A DNA stretch of 64,000 nt, taken from Larix kaempferi (lineage: Eukaryota; Streptophyta; Pinopsida; Pinales; Pinaceae). The notes beneath the pieces were generated by a model, which saw nothing but the letters and a program-made list of their open reading frames with translations, had not been told where the DNA came from and did not search any database. A program made the translations under genes and the position numbers. Shown here piece after piece: positions 9,176 through 18,173 of the stretch; the stretch's first letter is position 1, and each line of letters starts with the position of its first letter. The stretch lies in contig BSBM01000007.1 of the NCBI GenBank assembly GCA_027924585.1, positions 9,205,501-9,269,500 of the forward strand. The letters run 5' to 3'.

Positions 9176-10751
9176 GAGGGAAGGTCTGGCAATGGTTTAC
9201 GCGTTGCATAAGTTTCGCCATTACTTTCTAGGAGGCCATTTCAAGATGTTCACAGATCATTTTGCATTAAAATACCTGGTCAATAAGCTTGTGTTGGGGG
9301 GGGAGATCTGTCGATGGATACTTCTATTTTAGGAGTTCAATTTTGAAGTAATTATGAAGCTAGGGCGGTTAAATGCTGGCCTGGATCATCTCTCCCGGAT
9401 TGAAACAGGGGAGGAGCCAACTAACATTGAAGATGGGTTGCTTGATGTGAAATTATTTAAAGTTGGAATCACTGATGGATATTTTGAAGAAATCATTCAG
9501 TTTCCGGCGACAGGTACCGCACCAGAATAATTCACCACTAGTCAGAAGAAGTAGTTGGTAGTCAAGGTTGCGGACTTCTAGCTAATCTCAGGAGCACTAT
9601 ACAAGATGGGTGTTGATGATATATTGTGACGGTGTGTTTTGCCACCTGAGCAAGAGAAGATCCTTTCCGAAGCACATGCAGGAGTGGCTGGAGGGCACTA
9701 TGGTGGTTGTGCGACGGCAAGGAAGGTGCTTTGAGCGGGGCTCTAATGGCCTACGCTTCACAGTGATGCGACAGATTAGGCACAGTCCTACGACGTTTGT
9801 CAAAGAACCGAGAAGCCATCCAAACGGGATGAGATGCCGTTGATATCTCAGTTGACATTGCATCCATTCGACAAATGGGCAGTAGACTTTGTGGGACCTA
9901 TCCATCCCCTGGGTAAGCGCACTAGTGCTAGGTTTATCATCATGGCGACAGATTACTTGACATGATGGGCAAATGCTGTACTAGTCATTGATTGTTCTGT
10001 GGCCATCGTAGCATGGTTTCTCTTTGACCACATCGTCACTCGCTTTGGCTGCCCCAAGATATTTTTGAGCGATCAAGGAAGCCACTTTCTCAATTGCACC
10101 ATCAGCGCATTGATGGAGGAGTTGCAGATACAACATAAGAAGAGTACACCCTATCATCTGCAGAATAATGGCATGGTGGAAGCTTTCAATAAGATATTGG
10201 AGCATGTGATGACAAAGGTGTGTAATGTGAATCACGATGACTGGGATCTAAAAATCCCAGCAGTATTGTGGGCCTATCACACCACCTGTAAATGGCTGAC
10301 AGGGAAGACACCATTCAAGCTAGTGTATGGGCAAGAGGTGGTTATGCCTATGGAGTATATCATTTCGAGTCTGTGCATAGCGGCAGAAACTGACATGGAT
10401 GATCTAGTAGCATTAGAGGAACTTCTTACGTAGTTAATACAGTTGGAGGAAGATTGCTTCATCTCCGGGTTCCATCAAGGTGTGGAGAAATATCGCCAGA
10501 AGGATTGGCATGATCGCCATATCAAGAAAAAATAGTTTCAATAGGGCGATTTGGTGTTGTTGTATGACAACAAGTTTATGAAACATCCAAGAAAATTTCA
10601 GATGCATTGGCTTGGTCCGTATCGCATTAGTAGCATTACTTCAGGAGGAGCGGTCCAAATGCAACAGTTGGATGGGGCGATGCTCCCCAAGTTGATTAAT
10701 GGTAGCATGTTGAAGCTGTATCGATCAGGCTTGGAACAACGCGATGCCTGA
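9176..10751 (+). pseudogene. Element A pol remnant: RNase H end and integrase
   Basis: Begins abruptly inside RNase H (EGLAMVYALHKFRHYF, then [19 protein letters not shown], about 9180-9290), directly joined to the tRNA copy. The integrase zinc finger ([13 protein letters not shown]...YDVCQRTEKPSK) and core follow: first Asp in WAVDFVGPI (about 9885), second in [10 protein letters not shown] (about 10065), Glu in [14 protein letters not shown] (about 10165). The C-terminus ends HWLGPYRISSIT and a stop near 10751, with no chromodomain. The intact-looking block is 9999-10433; elsewhere many stops occur, mostly CAG/CAA/TGG changed to stop codons. Confidence 0.87.
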
Positions 10752-11270
10752 GTCACATCGGGAAAAAAAAACAAGTGTAGATTGATTGGTGGCAGGATGG
10801 CACACCAACAGGGACGGAATGTGGAAGCAGGGAGGCTTCTGCCGCAAGTTTGGAGCGATCCGCGACAAGTGGCAGCGTTGCGACCGGGTCAAATCAAAAA
10901 TACATGCCAAAAGTTAAAACAGTTAATTAACAACGCTTGTTCAAATGATGGGAATTAATGGCAGATCCGGCCAATCGACTCACAAGATCAATGTTAGATT
11001 TGCATCATTAATACAGGATTTTGTTTGAATTAATACCGGATTTAGTGATGATTACGGAGAATTCGGCTGGAAGCTATAAAACCACGTAGAAGTTGGTTGA
11101 AAGGCACCGAGATTTTCATTGTTAAGTACCTACGCAGAGCCGACAAGTATTGGCATAAGCTTGGTGAGTACAGTAGTGTGTTGGGAAAGGTTCAGTTGAA
11201 CTTGCAGAGTGCTGCTATGTCAAGGGAGCTATATGTTGTAAGCGTTGGGTAAGGTATGCCATGAGAGCTA
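10752..11270 (+). promoter_or_regulatory. Element A pol-3'ORF spacer with TATA motif
   Basis: About 520 bp without an open frame. It contains CTATAAAACC (TATAAAA at 11075-11081), well placed to start a transcript about 200 bp before the 3' ORF. Element B has a comparable TATAAATAG at 36698-36706 in the same place. This suggests, but does not prove, an internal promoter. Confidence 0.4.
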
Positions 11271-14133
11271 GAAACGGTGGAGATTAGTAGTGAGGTTGAG
11301 TATATTTTCACTAGGATTGCAGTTGAGGAAGAGTTTGCGTCTACAGGAGATGTCAATCGTGAGGCAGAGGTTGCAAACATGCCAGTGGGAGCCTCAGTCA
11401 TTGTCAAGAAGCGTCGAGGGGGCCAACATTCTAAGTCCCCGCAGAGCAAGAGGCAACTGAGATCGTCTGCGGGGGTGGTTGGAGAAGCTCAGGTGCCGGC
11501 CGGGTAGTCCAGTCACCGCGTTGATGAATCTGCCCCATGGGAGGGACTGTCAGCTGTTAACATCCCTAGGTATATCCCTCCCAGTCAGTCAGATGTAACC
11601 CCGCGCAAGTTGAACCCGAAGCAGAGGTATGGCATGAAGATGCCTTTTCTCCCTATCAGAATGGAGTGCTCTGTTGATATTAGGTCGGCGTTGATGTGCC
11701 TCCACTATGATGATCACGATATGGTGGCCCACCCCGACATTGCATCGACCCCATATGTGTCCGTGTCACGTCTTACCACGACGCCGATTGTATAGGATTG
11801 GGCATGTGGATTGAAGCAGGCCGGTTTGTTAGGGCTTATTAACATGCCACATTTTGGGCAACTGGCGGAAGTTAATGAGTGCATGAAGCAGCTGCTTGTG
11901 TGCTTCCATGGCAGTTCATTGTGGCTGGACAACAAAATTCCGGTCACTGTTGATTTAATTTCGCACATTACCGGATTGCCTAAAGATGGGGTTGACCCAT
12001 CACAGTTCTTCCAAGGGAAGGCGAATGACAAAAAGTGGGTGGGACAGCTCGTAAAGAAGTACGGCTTGGGAACAGATGGTCATGGGTATCGCACCAGTAG
12101 TATTAATGATCACGCGGTACTCACCGACACCAAGATTTTATCTTGCAAGATGATATGAGGTGGTCATCCTAACCAGTGCAACTTAAGTCTTGTCGTATGT
12201 GTAGTACAATGTGCGCAAGGCATCCAAATGAACTAGTCCTTGTTTCTCCTTAATCAGTTAGCAGTGGATGCTGCGACCGTTCAGGCCGGTAAGGGATCAT
12301 TTTCATACAGCTGGCTGCTACTCTTGATTGCATTTGTGGCTTGGAAGGAGCCCAACGTGTACCAGGGCATGGAAGTTGAGGCTACAAAGGAGCAGCAGGG
12401 TGTGCACTATCAGAAGTTATGGTATGTACGGGAACCTAAGTGACTCCGGGATTTCCAATTGATATTATGGCTCTACTGAGAGATGCTTTGCAATGCCGCA
12501 ATGCAGGTACCGCGGATATCCGAAGAAACTGCGGCAATATTTAAGCCACTTAGGGAGTTTGTGGTTCGGTCACATGCTATTTATGTGTAGGCAAGGCATG
12601 ACCCCGGTCAACAATGGTTGTTCATCCCTTACAAGGTAACAACTGAAGCATTAGAGGCTATCGTGAATGACTGGCTAGCAGAATGGCGTGAACCTGTGAC
12701 GTTGGCCGAGATTGAGGCTAGTGGGCTAGCGAAGGGTCCAGACAATCGTAAATCGGCACAGGACCCGCCGAGTCATCATGATTTTGATTAAGAGTCCATC
12801 AAAACACCGATGGCTGACGACAGTGACCGTACCTTGGAAGAGCATAGACGAAAAGGACACCAAGACCCGGCAACAATTAGTTAGTGGGTTGCCCCTGTTC
12901 GCGGAAGCACAGTTGGGTCGACTGATACACGCAATCGCTGATGCATCCCCTACAGCAGCTCAGACGATGATAAGGGAGACAAATGAAGGATTCCACGCGC
13001 TCACTGCTCATGTGGACTTTGTGTATGACATTGTTTCGCAATGGGCACCAGACAATGCAGCGGCACCACAAGTAAGAACAATCAGCACTGAGCCATGGGT
13101 GAGGAATGTGGATATTCACATGATTGCGATTGTGATTGAAGATGAAGCTACAACCTCCTTGCTATAGAAGCTGAAGACGGTGACCATTAATGTGAATTCC
13201 TTTCCCGCGGAAGGGTTGACCACTATGCAGGAAGATACCAGCTGGGAAATGATAGACCGACTACGGCAAATCAGTGGTATGTGCATACGACTGCAAGAGA
13301 GTGAGGCCAATGCGAAGTGCACTATTGAAGACTTGACTGGCAGGGCTGCTTCAACATGACAGGCCGTGGATGAACTTGAAGAACACATTAAGGGAGAACG
13401 GGATGAGAAGGCGCGTGAAATCGAAGGCCTAAAAAGGGAACACGATTTCCTTATTGCAAAGAAGTCCCATATGTGGGATGACAGTGTACGGGTCGACCAA
13501 GCCATCATGGAAGCTTATCAGCATGTGTCGAAGCCCACTGAAGAGGTGGATGGGTTCCAATGGGTGCAGTGACTGGGGGCTACCATTGTTCAGTTGCGGC
13601 AGGAGAGTCAAGAGTTGAAGGCTCAGGTGATTCCTGGTATGCCTCAAGTTGAAGTTGATGACAAAAAAAGGGCAATTGAGGAGGTTGCAACTCAGATGGA
13701 GGAGTTGGAAAAAGTCACGACGAAGCTCACAGCTGATACCGTACAGTTTTGGAGTCACATTGTCCAGGATGAGCATGTTGACCAGTTGATCAAAGATCAA
13801 CAGGATGTAGAAAGACAGTTAGCGACACTATGGGTAGCCATGCGCACAATGCCACCAATGGAACAGGTCTCCAAGTATCGAGACTTAATAGAATTGCAGC
13901 AACGGGTTACCAAGGCTGATGAGTGCCAGAAGAAGCATGCTGCGCAGTTGGAGCAGTGTCATGATGTCGAGGGCCAGTTCATGACCAAGGAAAAAGAAGC
14001 ACTTCGGGAAATACAGAAGGGTCATCAACAGGTGACAGCAAAGCTCACTACACATCCATCTGTAGAAGATGTGATCGACAGTCAGGTGGTGGCTATGGAA
14101 GTCAATGAAATGGTGATGATAGTCGTGCAATAG
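11271..14133 (+). pseudogene. Element A downstream ORF (unknown function, coiled coil)
   Basis: A decayed frame of about 2.9 kb lies after integrase. The first part (11277-12440) is globular, with segments conserved in the minus-strand relative B': MPHFGQL, LWLDNKIPVTVDLISHITGL (about 11928-11990) and FSYSWLLLLIAFVAWKEP (about 12300-12355). After a frameshift near 12850 the rest (to TAG 14131-14133) is rich in Glu, Lys and Gln with long helical, coiled-coil-like stretches, for example LEEHIKGERDEKAREIEGLK and VATQMEELEKVTTKL. Its position is that of env-like ORFs in Athila-type elements, but I see no signal peptide or clear membrane anchor. I do not recognise a named domain. Several in-frame stops make this copy a pseudogene. 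Confidence 0.7.
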
Positions 14134-14209
14134 TACGTAGATTTCAAAGTGAAGACCACAAAGTTAACCATGTCCAGTTGACGTGGCTCGAGGGTGAGCC
14201 ACAAGATTG

Positions 14210-14220
14210 TGTTGGGGGCA
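14210..14220 (+). promoter_or_regulatory. Element A polypurine-like tract
   Basis: GTTGGGGGCA directly precedes the 3' LTR start TGTTGGCAGG. The same motif precedes the 3' LTR of element B (37357-37366). A conserved GTGGCTC...GAGCCAC inverted pair lies about 30 bases upstream in both, and also in B'. Confidence 0.65.
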
Positions 14221-14880
14221 TGTTGGCAGGCGGTTTGGTAAGGAAAGATTGCAACATCGCCGATGCTACGACACGTCAGACGAGGTTGTGGAAGGAAGAA
14301 GGATCTATTATTTTATGTACTATTTGAATCGTTTGTACCGTAATAGGCAGGTTTTTGGGTCATTGGACCATATGAGATGTAATTTTGAGTTAACTATACC
14401 GCAATAGGAGGGTTTTTTGGGTCATTTGGACTGTGTGAGTAGATTTTGGGTCATTTGTCCAGTAATCAATTAGGAAGTTGTTATTAAGTGGACAAACATT
14501 GTAAAGGTGGAAGCCTATATATAGACAGGAAAATGTCGATCGGAAGGAGATAGATCGAGAAGAGAGAGAGATGAAGCAGAGAGATTTTGGTATGTTTTGG
14601 TGTGGATGTTTTGAGAACAAGAGATATTGCTTGCGATCTGTAGATGTATTGTATTGGGTTTTTGCAGTAATAATATGATGTGATGAAACTGTTCCTGTGC
14701 AATCCTGATGTGTCTTCTATCTTTTGATGATAATGCAATGTTTGTTTGATGCAGTAGTCACTTTACTATTATAGTCTGCCGTAATGATGAATGTTTCCAT
14801 TAAATGATGCTATGAGTACAATAATGTCGAAATGAATATATAGATTTCTCGTTGAAAGTTGCAATAAGATTAACTAGCTG
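14221..14880 (+). repeat. Element A 3' LTR, truncated
   Basis: Matches the first three quarters of 8243-9097, from TGTTGGCAGG through the TATATATAG promoter region (14517-14525) and GTTGCAATAAGATTAACTAG. It stops at GCTG (14877-14880), where minus-strand copia sequence begins. The last 200 bp of the LTR are absent. Confidence 0.88.
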
Positions 14881-14916
14881 GGTAGGACTAGGATGGAGTA
14901 TAGGAATATCCTAACA
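14881..14916 (-). repeat. Truncated 3' LTR of the TR-GAG element
   Basis: 36 bp matching the right end of 16398-17210 (one clear mismatch, GGAGTATAGG against GGCGTATAGG). Homology stops at 14880, where both partner sequences carry GCTG, suggesting a microhomology-joined deletion. Confidence 0.8.
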
Positions 14917-14926
14917 CCCCCCCTTA
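14917..14926 (-). promoter_or_regulatory. TR-GAG polypurine tract
   Basis: Plus strand CCCCCCCTTA, i.e. TAAGGGGGGG on the minus strand, directly before the 3' LTR start TGTTAGG. Confidence 0.75.
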
Positions 14927-15380
14927 ATCCATCCTAGGCCCTGGTAACTGAGACCAAAGGTAACTCAATACAAATGAATAATAATAATAGTCAATAAATC
15001 GAGGAAATGGGGAAAACCTCATGGGAAAAATACCCCCCCTCAAAATAGACTGTAAGGCACACACAAAAATAAATGCTCCAATCTCAAGAAGGTGTGATGC
15101 TTGGTCATATGTCTAGAGGTATCTTCTTCTTGGGAAGAAGTGGATCATGCTCAGAAAGCATGTGCTTGTACTTGCTCTTCATATTGAATGTGATGAGAAC
15201 AAATCCAAAAGTATGAGGATGATCCTTGAACCTGTGATTCGAATCGGTTGAGGTAGAATCAAATCTATGAATGTGCAGATAGTCTTTTGTCTTCTCCTTC
15301 GAACCATCATGGGTGAGATTATACCAAAAAGAACCATCACATGATTGCTTGAAATCCAAATCAGATTTAAGACTTGAAGA

Positions 15381-16286
15381 TTAGTTTCTTGAGATCTCCT
15401 TTGAACTAGCAGGGGTGAGATCAAAACCATCATATGCATGATAAATTATCCCAAGTAGTAATTGCTTGGATTTTAAATAAGCTCCAAGACTTGAAACATG
15501 GTCTCTTGAGATCTCCTTTGAACCATTAGAGATGAGATCAAAACCATGATATCCATGAGAAATTATCCCAAGTGAATGGCAATGTCCATCATCTTCGATA
15601 ACCTTCTGAAAGCATGAAATAATGATCATATTGTAGTACATAAGAGGTGAGTGATCAAGGAGAGCGAATGCATTACCTCCAGTGGCTAACTTGACCTCCG
15701 AAACATTCAATAGATCATTATGCAAACCAACAGACTCTGGTGCAAGAGAGGATATAGGACCTTCTGCAATTTCTAGAGTGTGAGTTGGCACATAATTTGA
15801 AATAGAAGAAATTTGGAGCATGAGTGTAGAATCTGCAAGTTCTTCTTCTTTGTGGACAACTTCAATATGAGATATGTTTGATACTGGTTCATGATCAATG
15901 AGCTCATCAAGGAGGGCGAATGCATCACTTTTCTTGCTCTCAAAATGGTTTTGACCAATCCCTTCATTATGCTTGCCAAATCTTTCATCCAGGTGGGCCC
16001 ATAACTCTTTTGGAGATGAAATATCAGGGAGGTCATATAACATGCATCGAGGCATAGCATAACTCATGGATGCACAAGCTATTTCACCTTCATTTAACCA
16101 GTCATACTCTTCTTCAAAGGATTCGAACTCTCTTTCAAAACAATAATCAAAGAGACCATGTCTCTTCAAATGCGATATCATTTTTGGTTTCCATTCATCA
16201 TAGTTGAATGGAGAAAGAGAAATAATTCCTGATGAACACACAGAAGCTCTTTGAAGACCTGCAAAAACAATAGAAAATATCTGCAA
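15381..16286 (-). CDS. TR-GAG Gag-like ORF with internal repeats
   Basis: A 301-residue frame. The N-terminal third resembles copia Gag: SPFNYDEWKPKMISHLKRHG, a helical EEEYDWLNEGEIACASMSYA, then SPKELWAHLDERFGKHNE. The usual zinc knuckle is absent. The C-terminal two thirds are unusual and built from duplications: AFALLDEL/AFALLDHS, and two or three copies of a module with LGIISHGYHGFDLISNGSKE (repeat at about 15400-15590). A further frame (15105-15359) continues the same style downstream after a stop. Gag alone could bind element RNA and form or join particles made by a partner. The ORF is open over its whole length despite the lack of pol. Confidence 0.72.
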   Translation of the reverse strand: MQIFSIVFAGLQRASVCSSGIISLSPFNYDEWKPKMISHLKRHGLFDYCFEREFESFEEEYDWLNEGEIACASMSYAMPRCMLYDLPDISSPKELWAHLDERFGKHNEGIGQNHFESKKSDAFALLDELIDHEPVSNISHIEVVHKEEELADSTLMLQISSISNYVPTHTLEIAEGPISSLAPESVGLHNDLLNVSEVKLATGGNAFALLDHSPLMYYNMIIISCFQKVIEDDGHCHSLGIISHGYHGFDLISNGSKEISRDHVSSLGAYLKSKQLLLGIIYHAYDGFDLTPASSKEISRN

Positions 16287-16385
16287 CTGCTACTACTGCA
16301 AAAATGCAGAAACAACTGCACTCGAAATCTTGGTAATAACCTACAAAAAACTCTCAGGAATGGAGATAAACAATACTCTCAACAT

Positions 16386-16397
16386 GCTCTGATACCA
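16386..16397 (-). promoter_or_regulatory. TR-GAG primer-binding site (tRNA-iMet)
   Basis: GCTCTGATACCA on the plus strand, TGGTATCAGAGC on the minus strand, directly adjoining the LTR end. Confidence 0.92.
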
Positions 16398-17210
16398 TGT
16401 GAAAATCCTCACAGCACATCTAAGAGATGATGTATACCTCACAATGAAAGAATTTAGGAATAAGATTAAGAGTGGTCAATACAGTAAAACGAGCAACAGA
16501 ATAATAATACAGTTGAACTTGGATAGAAGAAAAATAAATTCACACAAACTAATTCATTAATCACAAGTATGAACAATAAATATTACAATGGTGGAGAGGA
16601 TTTGAATTCCAAGGTGGCAATTCGAATTAGCCTCTCATAGAGTGACCATCATATCAATAGAGTCATCAACATCATCGGTGGAGTGTCAATAGTGCACCAC
16701 TAGGAGTCCTAATCATCATCGGAGAGTGTCATCCATGCAGAAGACTGAGTCTAACTGAATGTAGTAAATGTAACATAAAAATAATGCACTAATGTAGTGA
16801 AGGAGGCTCAAAGGAGGGTGCAATAGGAGCTTAGTGGAGTCAGAACAGGCTGTCAGGGCTAACTGGAGGTCCATCAGAGTGCCGGAGACAATTAACTAGT
16901 CAATCTGTCATCAAATCAAGGAGCATATCCACAAATCACTCAATAACTGAAGTGTAACTGAATGGTAGGTGAGGGAGGGTGCCTTTGTCAAGTAGTAGGT
17001 GAAATAAGGGTGCCACACTGGCTAGGAGGGATGAAACTGAGCATAAAGAAGCTCCTGGGGCTAGAAAACTGACTAGGGGCTGGAGGACTCCATCCTGATG
17101 ACTGGGATGCATGCAGAATGCATGCTGTATGCAGAAATGCATGCATGGCTGAAAATGAAAATAATGAAAATGCTGGTAGGACTAGGATGGCGTATAGGAA
17201 TATCCTAACA
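16398..17210 (-). repeat. TR-GAG 5' LTR
   Basis: 813 bp, TG...CA. On the minus strand it begins TGTTAGGATATTCC and ends GGATTTTCACA at the primer site. It contains many GCATGCAT-like words at 17105-17150, shared with the LTR at 60201. Confidence 0.85.
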
Positions 17211-18173
17211 CCATGTATAATCAACATTTATTGCTATGCTTAGTGGAGCGTTATATATAGTTTTGAAGTGTTGTTTCATTTTTTATTATTGTTTGGAATT
17301 GGAGAAAAATGTCGTTGATGTCGCCTCCACCACTCACCGAGCTCTGGTCATCCATTGGGATTTGAGGTTGCGACCAGTTATCGATTGCCAAGTAGGCTCT
17401 GGTTTCCCTCTCGTTAAGCTTGGGTAAACGATGTTAGTCTTTCGTTTTAAGTTGGTTGTTAGCTGGGTTTTGTTTCCTCCTCTTCTCACACACAGCTGGG
17501 GGGCTTAATTTTTCTCACTCATGGTTTCCCCAACCCCAGTATCACTTACTCTGAACCTATTGACATCCTTACCACGCTTATCTTTGTTTCAGACGTTAGT
17601 AGGGCACTTTATGAGTCACCAATCATGTGAACAAACCTTGGCAGCCATGAGACCAGCTTGAGCTCATGGTGGTTGCTCCGTCGTTTTGCAAACCCAAGCC
17701 TCTCTCAACTCTCAACGAAACAACTAGCCTGCACTCTTGAAGACCCCTCCCAACACACTCCTGTCTCGCAGCTTGGACCTAATCAATGAAGCTTGGTGCT
17801 CACTTTCCACCACTCGTGTTGAGTGTTTTGTTTTAGTATTAAAATGAGTAATAGGGTTAATTGGTTTGTCTGCATTTTATTCCCATCTGCACGTTGAAAA
17901 GGAAGCACATAAATCTAATTAAGCATGACAACCTTGTTTTCTCAACCTTGCATGTCGATAGCTAGTTTGTTTTTATTATTAATTTGGCAGGAAAAATGAT
18001 TTTTTCTAATTATTATGCATACGTTCAATTGTTGGCCTGTGTATTGGTAAAACAAAACATGAATTTTAATAAGCTTAGCAATGGTGTTGTTCAATCCTCC
18101 ATACCTATTAAGGTGAATTTGCTTATGGATTTGATTTCTGGTTATACATAGCTTTGTCTATCAGATTTGAACA
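17211..18173. other. No gene recognised
   Basis: No supported coding frame or repeat partner. It contains a pyrimidine/purine-rich patch (CAGCTGGGGGGCTT at about 17492) but nothing that fixes an element boundary. It may be the leader of whatever contains the decayed ORF at 18174. Confidence 0.5.

Larger units (their letters stand above)
8243..14880 (+). mobile_element. Element A: internally deleted family-B gypsy
   Basis: Non-chromodomain Ty3/gypsy (Tat/Athila-like) copy with 5' LTR (8243-9097), primer site embedded in a full tRNA-Glu copy (9100-9175), RNase H-integrase, an extra 3' ORF, and the first 660 bp of the 3' LTR. Compared with element B (28360-38254), everything from the primer site through gag, protease and RT is missing. 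The 3' LTR is cut at 14880 by a junction with a minus-strand copia element, so no right-hand target duplication can be seen; the left flank is CAACA (8238-8242). Confidence 0.88.
14881..17210 (-). mobile_element. TR-GAG-type non-autonomous copia element
   Basis: Minus-strand element of 2.3 kb: 5' LTR 16398-17210, initiator-Met primer site 16386-16397, a single Gag-like ORF, a polypurine tract at 14917-14923, and only 36 bp of the 3' LTR (14881-14916). There is no protease, integrase or RT. Its LTR start (TGTTAGGATATTCC on the minus strand) and GCATGCAT-rich region are related to the copia LTR at 60201-60870, so an autonomous partner of that family could have mobilised it. The known class is terminal-repeat retrotransposons with a GAG domain. 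Confidence 0.82.

Noticed and set aside
11271-14133. Retroviral-type envelope gene
   Set aside because: Position fits, but there is no signal peptide, no clear transmembrane anchor and the second half is soluble coiled coil.
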